From assembly GCF_000422725.1 (NCBI RefSeq), contig NZ_AUGP01000018.1, positions 302,193-366,192 on the forward strand: a DNA stretch of 64,000 bases, read 5' to 3'. The notes under the pieces were generated by a model. That model did no database searches, was not told where the DNA came from, and saw only the letters and a program-made list of their open reading frames with translations. Below, piece by piece: positions 26,427-33,478 of this stretch (positions are counted from its first letter, which is position 1; every line of letters begins with the position of its first letter). The translations under genes were made by a program, and so were the position numbers. This stretch comes from Flavobacterium subsaxonicum WB 4.1-42 = DSM 21790 (lineage in GTDB: Bacteria; Bacteroidota; Bacteroidia; Flavobacteriales; Flavobacteriaceae).

Positions 26427-26453
26427 GGTAGGGTATTTTAATGTTGAGCTGTT
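26427..26453 (+). promoter_or_regulatory. Candidate ECF promoter, copy b
   Basis: GGTAGGGTATTTT (26427-26439), 9-base spacer, CTGTT (26449-26453), followed by TTAT. It starts 10 bases after the lipoprotein stop codon. Downstream there is only a ~110-base gene-free segment ending in a terminator. Confidence 0.55.
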
Positions 26454-26459
26454 TTATTA

Positions 26460-26570
26460 CCGCAAAACACCAGAATTTTATCCCTTGCTATGGGGATTAT
26501 AATATTTTGAAAAAGAAAACCAATTAGTTTTTGTTTAAGGCCGACCCTTTCCCCGGGGCCGGCTTTTTTT
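26460..26570 (+). ncRNA. Possible small RNA between candidate promoter b and a terminator
   Basis: If copy b is a promoter, the transcript would begin near 26460 and end at the terminator at 26540-26570, about 110 nt without a convincing ORF. Entirely inferred from the flanking signals; it could instead be just the 3' end of the lipoprotein transcript. Confidence 0.3.
26540..26570 (+). terminator. Intrinsic terminator upstream of the LamG lipoprotein gene
   Basis: GCCGACCC (26540-26547) pairs with GGGGCCGGC (26555-26563) with one mismatch; seven T residues follow and run directly into an ATG at 26571. Confidence 0.85.
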
Positions 26571-26590
26571 ATGAAAAAAGTTAGGGGCGG

Positions 26591-26617
26591 GGTAGGGTAT
26601 TTTAATCGGCGGCTGTT
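26591..26617 (+). promoter_or_regulatory. Candidate ECF promoter, copy c
   Basis: GGTAGGGTATTTT (26591-26603), 9-base spacer, CTGTT (26613-26617), followed by ATTA. It lies after a terminator and 29 bases before the GTG at 26646, inside the longer version of the ORF, and so argues for the downstream start. Confidence 0.6.
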
Positions 26618-26645
26618 ATTAGTGCATCAATCATCAAATCGATAC

Positions 26646-28025
26646 GTGAGAAACTTTTTTAAAATAGGCCTTGTTGCTTTGCTAAGTGCAGCTGCTTTTG
26701 CTGTTTCGTGCCAGGAAGATTCGATTACCGAAAACAACGAAGATGCCCTGGGGCCAACATCACAGCTTACTGCCATACTAACAGCACTTACCGCAAACGA
26801 GACTACTACCATAAATGCCATAGACAGTACTGCATGTTTTAATATAAAGTTACCGGTACAGGTTGTTGCCAATGGCCAGCAGATTACTGTTGCCACAGAA
26901 AATGATTATGCCACAGTAGCAGCTGTTTTTAATCAAAGCAGCACAGATGTTGATAATTTATCATACAGCTATCCTATTACGGTAGTGTTTGCCAATTATG
27001 CCGAGGTTGCTATTAACAGCGAGGCAAATTATAATAGTATAGTAAATGGTTGCAATTACAACCTGCAATATATAAATAGTGCCTGTGTTGCCATAAATTA
27101 TCCGGTAACGGTATTTGGGTATAATAGCGGTTTCCAAATGGAAAATACCTATACTATTACAACGGATGCCGAACTGTACAACATGCTGCTTAACCTTGGG
27201 GTTAACGAGTATTATTCGGTTAGCTACCCTGTTGAGTTAACAGTAGGAGGTCAGCAAACCGTAACCGTTAACAGCAATGCCGAACTTGAAGATGCTATAG
27301 TAGCTGCGGTTAGCAACTGTGTGGTTACCCCACAGGAGCCGGAACCCGTTGGGTGCCAAAACCCGGGTGTGCTGGTAGATGGGCTTGTTGTTTACATGCC
27401 GTTCTCTAATAATGTAAACGACCTGAAAGGAAGTGCTGTTGTAGCTTTAAACGATACCACTTTTGTGGCCGACAGATATAACAATGCAAGGTGTGCCATA
27501 GCGTTTAACGGCAGCCAGTCGTTACAAATAGCGGGCAGCACTGCCAACGCACTTGTAAATGGCGATAATGTTAGTATAAGCCTTTGGTTTAAAATGCAAA
27601 ATACAGAGGTAGGCAACCTTGAGCACCTGTTTACAAAAGGCAGTGGCGGTGCAGGAGGGTTTAACCTTTCGGTTTACGATGGCAATACACCCTTGTTTGG
27701 TGTGGCAGAGCCTAACTTATACAACCAGTTGTGGGATATGAACTGGAACCAGGACCTTAACCTGTGGCAGGACACCACCAACTGGCACCACCTTGTTATA
27801 ACACTTAACGCCAATTTTGAGGCTAAGCTATACCGCGATGGTGTGTTGCAAAATACAGAAGCTTTTGTAAATGCCGGTATTGGCACTACAGCACTGGATT
27901 ATTTTATTGGGCAGGACTTTACAGGCTTTTTAGACGACCTTAGGGTGTACAAAAAAGTGCTTACCGCAACAGAGGTGCAAACCCTCTATGAGCTGGAAGG
28001 CGACTGCAATACGTGTTTAGAATAG
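26646..28025 (+). CDS. Lipoprotein with C-terminal LamG/concanavalin A-like domain
   Basis: From the GTG at 26646 this is 459 residues: a clean lipoprotein signal (VRNFFKIGLVALLSAAAFAV, then SC with Cys22) followed by QEDSITEN. The frame opens at ATG 26571, but that start sits on a terminator's T-run and would give 25 charged residues before the signal peptide. The middle (about 60-240) has repeated phrases of the kind YPVTVxG..., and a C-terminal LamG-type jelly roll (about 250-450: VVYMPFSNNVNDLKG..., VSISLWFKMQ, WHHLVITLNANFEAKLYRDG, YFIGQDFTGFLDDLRVYKK). Such domains bind glycans. With candidate promoter c it may belong to the nearby ECF regulon. Confidence 0.8.
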   Translation: MRNFFKIGLVALLSAAAFAVSCQEDSITENNEDALGPTSQLTAILTALTANETTTINAIDSTACFNIKLPVQVVANGQQITVATENDYATVAAVFNQSSTDVDNLSYSYPITVVFANYAEVAINSEANYNSIVNGCNYNLQYINSACVAINYPVTVFGYNSGFQMENTYTITTDAELYNMLLNLGVNEYYSVSYPVELTVGGQQTVTVNSNAELEDAIVAAVSNCVVTPQEPEPVGCQNPGVLVDGLVVYMPFSNNVNDLKGSAVVALNDTTFVADRYNNARCAIAFNGSQSLQIAGSTANALVNGDNVSISLWFKMQNTEVGNLEHLFTKGSGGAGGFNLSVYDGNTPLFGVAEPNLYNQLWDMNWNQDLNLWQDTTNWHHLVITLNANFEAKLYRDGVLQNTEAFVNAGIGTTALDYFIGQDFTGFLDDLRVYKKVLTATEVQTLYELEGDCNTCLE

Positions 28026-28270
28026 TTGTGTTTTTTTTAAATATTCAAGTTTTTTCCAAGAAACCGGCCCTTTCCCAGGCCGGTTTTATTTTTTTTTATT
28101 TTTTAACGCAACCTTTTTAATATGTTGCCGACTATAGATAAACAGGGCTGCAAAGCCGTGTGGTTTGCATCAAAAATTAGATGCATTTAGCGTTTGGATA
28201 GTTGTGTTTTTTTAAATATTCAAGTTTTTTTTCTATGAGAACCGGTTCTTTCCACCGCCGGTTCTCATTT
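28022..28270. repeat. Duplicated T-rich segment, each copy followed by a terminator
   Basis: A ~34-base phrase (ATAGTTGTGTTTTTTT, then AAATATTCAAGTTTTTT) occurs at 28022-28056 and again at 28198-28231, 176 bases apart. Each is followed within a few bases by a terminator hairpin whose loop contains CTTTCC. The interval 28130-28190 holds a small GGCT-GCAA-AGCC hairpin and a TGCATC/GATGCA stem. Confidence 0.7.
28061..28096 (+). terminator. Intrinsic terminator after the LamG lipoprotein gene
   Basis: A 9-bp stem (28061-28069 with 28078-28086), loop CTTTCCCA, then a long T-rich tract. Confidence 0.9.
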
Positions 28271-28272
28271 TA
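28235..28272 (+). terminator. Second terminator in the 28.0-28.7 kb gene-free stretch
   Basis: An 11-bp stem (28235-28245 with 28258-28268), loop of 12 bases, then TTTT. No gene lies between it and the preceding terminator. Confidence 0.75.
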
Positions 28273-28464
28273 AAACACCGGGGCGTGCAAATTTTTAAAA
28301 CAGTGTCGTTAATTTTTTAAGGGCATTCTGTAAGTAAATTCTATTGTCTAAAAGTTGCCGGTGTTGTTGTAACAGGTTTTAAATAAGTGCTTTAGAGTTA
28401 TTAAATCATTGTTTCTAAAGCGTATACGATAATGTGTGTTAATTAATTTTTTCTTACAAGAATT

Positions 28465-28493
28465 CCGGCTAATCTTCAGGCCGGTTTTTTTTT
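28465..28493 (+). terminator. Third terminator in the gene-free stretch
   Basis: CCGGC (28465-28469) with GCCGG (28480-28484) and nine T residues. The preceding ~190 bases contain two long-range complementary pairs (AACACCGG near 28275 with CCGGTGTT near 28360; CTTTAGA with TCTAAAG at about 28390-28420) but no ORF. Confidence 0.65.
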
Positions 28494-28642
28494 GCGCTTT
28501 TTTGTGTTAAAATCCTTTTTTTACGTAGGGTTTATGTTAAATTGCATGTTTAATATATAAACGGGTAAGCCGGAAACGTATAAATAACCAACAATTATCT
28601 TACAATCCGATACGGCCTTTTTTTATAGTATTATATAGGTTT

Positions 28643-28674
28643 AAATCAGCTCCTTAACCGGGGCTGATTTTTTT
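28643..28674 (+). terminator. Fourth terminator in the gene-free stretch
   Basis: An 11-bp stem including one G-T pair (28643-28653 with 28660-28670), loop TTAACC, then seven T residues. It stands just upstream of the ffh promoter. Confidence 0.85.
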
Positions 28675-28709
28675 ATGTACCTAACCCTCTAACTTCAAAA
28701 TCAAATTCT

Positions 28710-28717
28710 TAAATTTG
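28710..28717 (+). promoter_or_regulatory. -7 box of ffh
   Basis: TAAATTTG matches TAnnTTTG, 29 bases before the ATG at 28746 and downstream of the last terminator. Confidence 0.7.
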
Positions 28718-28745
28718 CACCTCTACAAAAAAGAAACCATAAATT

Positions 28746-30086
28746 ATGTTTGATAATTTAAGCGATAAATTAGACAAGGCGTTCCACGTTCTTAAAGGGC
28801 ACGGAAAGATTACCGATGTAAACGTTGCAGACACTCTTAAAGAGGTGCGCCGTGCGCTACTTGATGCCGACGTTAACTTTAAGATAGCTAAAGACTTTAC
28901 TACCCGCGTTAGGGATAAAGCCCTTGGCGAAAACGTACTTACAACCCTGCAGCCCGGCCAGTTAATGGTTAAGATCGTTAAAGACGAACTTACAGAGCTT
29001 ATGGGGGGCGATGCTGCCGGTATAAACCTAAGCGGCAACCCAACGGTAATACTAATGTCAGGTCTACAGGGTTCGGGTAAAACCACGTTCTCGGGTAAGC
29101 TTGCCAATTACCTTAAAACTAAAAAGAACAAAAAGCCATTATTGGTAGCGTGTGATATTTACCGCCCGGCGGCTATTAACCAGCTACACGTTGTGGGTGG
29201 CCAGATAGGCGTAGAGGTATATAGCGAAGAAGGCAACCGCAACCCGGTAGAAATTGCCCAGAACGCTATTAAGCATGCTAAAGCCAACGGCTTTAATGTG
29301 GTTATTGTAGATACCGCAGGCCGTCTTGCTGTCGATGAGGAGATGATGAACGAGATAGCTAACGTGCACAAGGCCATTGAGCCGCACGAAACGCTTTTTG
29401 TTGTAGATGCCATGACGGGCCAGGATGCCGTTAATACTGCAAAAGCGTTTAACGACAGGCTTAATTTTGATGGTGTTATACTTACTAAATTAGATGGCGA
29501 TACCCGTGGTGGTGCCGCTATTACTATAAAATCGGTTGTAAACAAGCCAATTAAGTTTGTGGGTACGGGCGAAAAGATGGAGGCTATAGATGTTTTCTAT
29601 CCGGCACGTATGGCAGAGCGTATTCTTGGTATGGGCGACGTTGTATCGTTAGTAGAACGTGCACAGGAGCAGTACGACGAAGAAGAGGCACGCAAACTTC
29701 AAAAGAAAATTGCCAAGAACGAATTTGGTTTTGATGATTTTCTTAGCCAGATCCAGCAGGTTAAAAAAATGGGTAACATGAAAGACCTTGTTGGCATGAT
29801 ACCCGGTGCCGGTAAAGCTTTAAAAGATGTAGAGATAGAAGATGATGCCTTTAAGCACATCGAAGCTATAATCCACTCGATGACGCCTGTAGAGCGAAGT
29901 AAACCGGCCGTGCTTGATGCTAAGCGTAAAACCAGGATTGCCAAAGGCAGCGGAACGTCTATCCAGCAGGTTAACCAGTTGCTTAAGCAGTTTGACCAGA
30001 TGAGCAAAATGATGAAGATGATGCAGGGCGGCGCAGGCAAAAACCTTATGAGGATGATGGGCGGCATGAAAGGGATGAAACCTTAA
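28746..30086 (+). CDS. ffh: Signal recognition particle protein Ffh (SRP54)
   Basis: SRP GTPase that binds signal sequences on the ribosome and targets nascent membrane proteins to FtsY/SecYEG. 446 residues with an N-terminal four-helix bundle, the G domain (GLQGSGKTT at 106-114, VVDAMTGQDA, TKLDGDTRGGAA) and a Met-rich M domain (from about 320; FDQMSKMMKMMQGGAGKNLMRMMGGMKG near the C-terminus) for signal peptide and RNA binding. Own promoter at 28710. Monocistronic, followed by low-complexity repeats. Confidence 0.97.
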   Translation: MFDNLSDKLDKAFHVLKGHGKITDVNVADTLKEVRRALLDADVNFKIAKDFTTRVRDKALGENVLTTLQPGQLMVKIVKDELTELMGGDAAGINLSGNPTVILMSGLQGSGKTTFSGKLANYLKTKKNKKPLLVACDIYRPAAINQLHVVGGQIGVEVYSEEGNRNPVEIAQNAIKHAKANGFNVVIVDTAGRLAVDEEMMNEIANVHKAIEPHETLFVVDAMTGQDAVNTAKAFNDRLNFDGVILTKLDGDTRGGAAITIKSVVNKPIKFVGTGEKMEAIDVFYPARMAERILGMGDVVSLVERAQEQYDEEEARKLQKKIAKNEFGFDDFLSQIQQVKKMGNMKDLVGMIPGAGKALKDVEIEDDAFKHIEAIIHSMTPVERSKPAVLDAKRKTRIAKGSGTSIQQVNQLLKQFDQMSKMMKMMQGGAGKNLMRMMGGMKGMKP

Positions 30087-30100
30087 TTTTAGTTTTATTT

Positions 30101-30240
30101 GTTTAAGGTTTCAGGTTTCAAGTTTGCTTATTCTGTTCCTTAACCATTTATAACTAATAGTTTATAATATAAAACTACTAATACTGAGTTTTGCGTACTT
30201 GGGGCAACCTGAAACCTGAAACTTTAAACCTGAAACGAAC
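30101..30240. repeat. Low-complexity inverted repeat arms between ffh and folD
   Basis: Phrases built from GTTTCAGGTTT at 30101-30126 face their complements (CCTGAAACCTGAAACTTT) at 30207-30237, separated by AT-rich DNA. Similar phrases occur after the FabH gene (6884-6915). Non-coding. Confidence 0.65.
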
Positions 30241-30242
30241 AA

Positions 30243-31127
30243 ATGCAATTATTAGACGGAAAAAAAGTCTCGGAAGACATTAAAGTCGAACTTGCCGAGG
30301 TTGTAAATAAAATGAAAGCCAATGGCGAAAAGGTACCTCACCTGGCTGCTGTTATTGTGGGTAACGATGGCGCAAGCCTTACCTACGTGGGCAGTAAAGT
30401 AAAAGCCTGCGAGCGTGTAGGTTTTGAGAGTACCCTTATAAAGCTGCCAAGCACCATATCTGAGCTGGAGCTGCTTCAAAAAATTGAAGAGCTAAACCAA
30501 AACGACGATATTGATGGTTTTATAGTACAGCTGCCGTTGCCTAAGCAAATAGACGAGCAAAAAGTACTAATGGCCATAGACCCAAGTAAAGATGTGGATG
30601 GTTTCCATCCGGAGAACTTTGGTAAAATGGCTTTGGATATGACTACGTTTATACCCGCTACACCGTTTGGTATTTTAGAGCTCTTAGAGCGCTATAATGT
30701 AGAAACTGCCGGTAAGCATACCGTAGTAATAGGCCGCAGCCACATTGTGGGCCGCCCAATGAGCATCCTTATGGGGCGCAAGGGTTTCCCGGGCAATAGT
30801 ACTGTTACGCTAACGCACAGCCACACAAAAAACATAAGCCAGATAACCACACAGGCCGATATTATTATTACCGCCCTTGGTGTACCCAACTACCTTAAAG
30901 CCGAAATGGTTAAAGATGATGTTGTGGTAATAGACGTGGGTATTACCCGTGTTGCCGATGACACTACCGAAAAAGGCTACCGTATTACAGGCGATGTTGA
31001 TTTTGAGAACGTAAGCAAAAAAGCATCATTCATTACCCCGGTTCCCGGTGGTGTTGGCCCAATGACAATTGCCATGCTTCTTAAAAACACGCTTCTTGCC
31101 CGCGAAATGAGAAAAGCTAAGCTATAA
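30243..31127 (+). CDS. folD: Bifunctional methylenetetrahydrofolate dehydrogenase / methenyl-THF cyclohydrolase
   Basis: Interconverts 5,10-methylene-, methenyl- and 10-formyl-THF using NADP in one-carbon metabolism. 294 residues, normal for FolD. Substrate-site motif YVGSKVKACERVG (about 52-64, with catalytic Lys57), DGFIVQLPLP (about 95-104), and the Rossmann segment VIGRSHIVGRPMSILM (about 165-180), finishing with TPVPGGVGPMTIAMLL. Followed by a strong terminator. Confidence 0.97.
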   Translation: MQLLDGKKVSEDIKVELAEVVNKMKANGEKVPHLAAVIVGNDGASLTYVGSKVKACERVGFESTLIKLPSTISELELLQKIEELNQNDDIDGFIVQLPLPKQIDEQKVLMAIDPSKDVDGFHPENFGKMALDMTTFIPATPFGILELLERYNVETAGKHTVVIGRSHIVGRPMSILMGRKGFPGNSTVTLTHSHTKNISQITTQADIIITALGVPNYLKAEMVKDDVVVIDVGITRVADDTTEKGYRITGDVDFENVSKKASFITPVPGGVGPMTIAMLLKNTLLAREMRKAKL

Positions 31128-31149
31128 GCTGAGTTTCGATATAAATACA

Positions 31150-31181
31150 AATCCCGACTGTGAAAGCAGTCGGGATTTTTT
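31150..31181 (+). terminator. Intrinsic terminator after folD
   Basis: An 11-bp perfect stem (31150-31160 with 31167-31177), loop TGAAAG, followed by T residues. The convergent SUFU gene ends immediately beyond. Confidence 0.9.
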
Positions 31182-31182
31182 A

Positions 31183-31785
31183 TTACAGGCTTATGTGTTT
31201 TCTGTTTACGTTGTAGTTGTCAAAATTGGGATGGTGCCAAAATTTTTCTAATCCCATTTTCTCGTATGCATCGAGTTCATCCGCATACATAGGGTACAAA
31301 CCCACTATATTTATTTTATAATCAGCTCCAATGTCTATGTTTGAATAATCTTCTTTATTGAGTGTGCTGGGCGCAAAAATAAAAAAGGCATCCATTTCAG
31401 AGTCGTCGCTAATTTTCTCTCCAAAATTAATATTTTGTCCATATTTAAATGGGCAGTCACCTCTAAGCCTATTCGCTATGTAGGCGCTAATCCTCTCCCA
31501 TGAAGGGTTTAAAGACGCCACAGATACGCAAAGTTCCGGCCTTCCGAATTTCCATTCAGGGTGTTGTGCCAGTGATAATCCGTATGTAAATGCTGTTGTG
31601 TAACCCTGTTCAGGAATATCCTTATATACAATAGAAGCCACTCCCGGCAAGCCATTACTTAGGCTTTCTTCCATATAATAAAGAGGTTCTTTTTTAAAAA
31701 TACTATTTAAATGTTTTAAATAGCGTGCAGCTAATTCTCCTTTATCTTCAGGCTTTTTCTTTCCTCCAAAGTTAAATAGTCCCAT
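31183..31785 (-). CDS. Suppressor-of-fused (SUFU) domain protein
   Basis: A 200-residue cytosolic protein with no signal or membrane segment. Most of its length fits the bacterial SUFU family: FTYGLSLAQHPEWKFGRPELCVSV (about 67-90), NRLRGDCPFKYGQNINFGEKIS (about 105-126), SEMDAFFIFAPSTL and the closing INIVGLYPMYADEL. Bacterial SUFU proteins are often found as immunity proteins in polymorphic-toxin loci, but there is no toxin gene here. More AT-rich than folD. The family call is good; the role is unknown. Confidence 0.82.
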   Translation of the reverse strand: MGLFNFGGKKKPEDKGELAARYLKHLNSIFKKEPLYYMEESLSNGLPGVASIVYKDIPEQGYTTAFTYGLSLAQHPEWKFGRPELCVSVASLNPSWERISAYIANRLRGDCPFKYGQNINFGEKISDDSEMDAFFIFAPSTLNKEDYSNIDIGADYKINIVGLYPMYADELDAYEKMGLEKFWHHPNFDNYNVNRKHISL

Positions 31786-31874
31786 ATCTACATCACAATA
31801 TTGTTATGCTAATATAGTAAAAAAAAGTCTTTCTGCCAATGCGATTTTCCTCATTAATGCCAGTGCAATACAGT

Positions 31875-31939
31875 TGTAGAGACGTTGCATTGCAACGTCT
31901 GCCAATATATATTAGACGTTGCAATGTAACGTCTCTACA
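31875..31939. repeat. Nested 26-bp inverted repeat (dispersed palindromic element)
   Basis: The arms at 31875-31900 and 31914-31939 are complementary at 25 of 26 positions around a 13-base loop. Each arm is itself nearly palindromic (AGACGTTGCA with TGCAACGTCT), giving a nested structure. Phrases like GTAGAGACGTTGCA are familiar as dispersed repeats in bacterial genomes. Confidence 0.85.
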
Positions 31940-31940
31940 T

Positions 31941-31966
31941 AAAAAAACCTCCCCAAAGGAAGGCTT
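31941..31966 (-). terminator. Intrinsic terminator of the 73-residue gene
   Basis: On the minus strand a CCTTCC/GGGAGG-type stem (about 31948-31965) precedes a run of seven T residues (the A-run at 31941-31947). Confidence 0.75.
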
Positions 31967-31986
31967 CATTCAAAAATATAGTATTG

Positions 31987-32208
31987 TTAATCGTTATCAA
32001 TTTTATAACCCAGTTTAACCATGTTTTCTATGGTAAGGGTAAAAGCCTTTTTATTAATACCAAGGGGTAGCTTGGGCTTAAGGCGGGCAACTTCGGTTTT
32101 AGAGTCGGCGTCATACGTGTAGGCATCAACCTGGTAGCGCACGTTTTCGGTGGGGTTGTAAATAGTGTTGCCGGCTTCAATATCGGTATCTTTTGTAATC
32201 TTTATCAT
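31987..32208 (-). CDS. Small conserved-looking protein of unknown function
   Basis: 73 residues, soluble, no signal peptide, charged, with pattern MIKITKDTDIEAGNTIYNP..., then VDAYTYDADSKTEVARLKPK, then a helical LTIENMVKLGYKIDND end. A good terminator follows at 31941, codon use matches the neighbours, and the frame is uninterrupted, so it is likely a real gene. I do not recognise the family. Confidence 0.65.
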   Translation of the reverse strand: MIKITKDTDIEAGNTIYNPTENVRYQVDAYTYDADSKTEVARLKPKLPLGINKKAFTLTIENMVKLGYKIDND

Positions 32209-32361
32209 TGTATAAAGGTATCGTAAATAATTGAAATATAGTAAGATAATTAGCGGTAGTTGCCTGTGGGCTTAGTGCTTTCTTAGGCTATCGTTAAAAA
32301 AGGGCGCGCTTTTGGGTAAAATGGCTAACTTTCGGCTTCCAAAAAATCTATCCAAATTCCA

Positions 32362-33351
32362 ATGAAAAAACTTGCATTCCTAATTACCCTAATTACCATG
32401 ACAGCCAGCGCCCAAAAAGTATATCCTACCATAGGCAAAACAGAAAGTTATGATGCCTCTTTTGCCAAAATTGTTTCGGCCGATGCCAAAATAGAAGTCC
32501 TTGCCACCGGCATTATCTGGGCCGAGGGGCCAACCTGGGTTGAAAACGGCAGCTACCTGCTTTTTAGCGATGCCCCGCAAAACACTATTTTTAAATGGGA
32601 ACCTAAAGGCGGGCTAACCGTATTCCTGAAACCATCAGGCTATACCGGCCTGGGCCAGTACAGCGACGAACCCGGCAGTAACGGACTCCTGATTAATAAA
32701 GACGGCGAACTCGTGGCCTGCGAGCATGGCGACCGCCGCATTACCAAAATGAACCTAACCCTTGGCGGGAAGGTTACCCTGGCCGATAACTGGAAGGGCA
32801 AACGCTTTAGCTCGCCTAACGATATTTGCCAGCACAGCAACGGCACCTACTTTTTTACCGATCCGCCATACGGGCTGCCCGGCCGCGAGGGCGATACTGC
32901 CAACAGACAAATTAAAGAAGAGGGTGTGTATAGCATTACGCCGGCGGGTAAAGTAACCCAAGTGGTAAGCAATTTATTACGCCCTAACGGCGTTGCGCTT
33001 TCGCCAGATGAAAAGACGTTGTATGTAAGCCAGTCTAACGGTGCTACGCCTTATATTAACGCCTACGCAGTTAAAGCCGATGGCACACTGGGTAAAGGCA
33101 CGGTGTTTTTCGACTTCAGTAAATCGGGCGTTACACAAATTAGTAAGGCTGCCGCCGATGGCATGAAGGTAGATGCACAGGGCAATATTTACGCCGGTGC
33201 CGCTAATGGCATTGTGGTAATATCGCCGCAGGGCAAAGCGCTGGGCCGTATAGAAACCGGTGTGGCTACCTCTAACTGCGCCTTTGGCGCCGATGGCTAC
33301 TTATATATTACGGCCCATAACTATTTGTGCCGCATAAAACTCAATAAATAA
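32362..33351 (+). CDS. SMP-30/gluconolactonase/LRE family protein
   Basis: A 329-residue secreted six-bladed beta-propeller, with a signal peptide ending at TASAQ (about residue 17). Family motifs: WAEGPTWVENGSYLLFSD (about 53-70, metal-ligand Glu), SPNDICQHSNGTYFFTDPPYG (about 150-170, Asn ligand), and RPNGVALSPDEKTLYVSQS (about 207-225, Asn/Asp ligands). These lactonases hydrolyse gluconolactone or related sugar lactones in the periplasm, but substrates vary. Stands alone with a terminator behind it. Confidence 0.9.
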   Translation: MKKLAFLITLITMTASAQKVYPTIGKTESYDASFAKIVSADAKIEVLATGIIWAEGPTWVENGSYLLFSDAPQNTIFKWEPKGGLTVFLKPSGYTGLGQYSDEPGSNGLLINKDGELVACEHGDRRITKMNLTLGGKVTLADNWKGKRFSSPNDICQHSNGTYFFTDPPYGLPGREGDTANRQIKEEGVYSITPAGKVTQVVSNLLRPNGVALSPDEKTLYVSQSNGATPYINAYAVKADGTLGKGTVFFDFSKSGVTQISKAAADGMKVDAQGNIYAGAANGIVVISPQGKALGRIETGVATSNCAFGADGYLYITAHNYLCRIKLNK

Positions 33352-33373
33352 AATAAGTAAAACCCTAAAATAC

Positions 33374-33408
33374 AAAACCCCCGAAGCGCTACTCTTCGGG
33401 GGTTTACT
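33374..33408. terminator. Bidirectional terminator between the SMP-30 gene and the large T9SS protein
   Basis: A 12-bp perfect stem (33375-33386 with 33394-33405), loop CGCTACT, A-rich on the left and T-rich on the right, placed between convergent genes. Confidence 0.85.
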
Positions 33409-33478
33409 TTTGGTGCCTTATGGGGTTTGGCACCGAAACAATACACTTTGTTTAACTTATACTACTATGTTACAGGTG

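Noticed and set aside
26441..26527. 28-codon ORF starting inside candidate promoter b
   Set aside because: Its ATG lies between the two halves of the motif, so it would not be intact on the predicted transcript; the composition looks non-coding.
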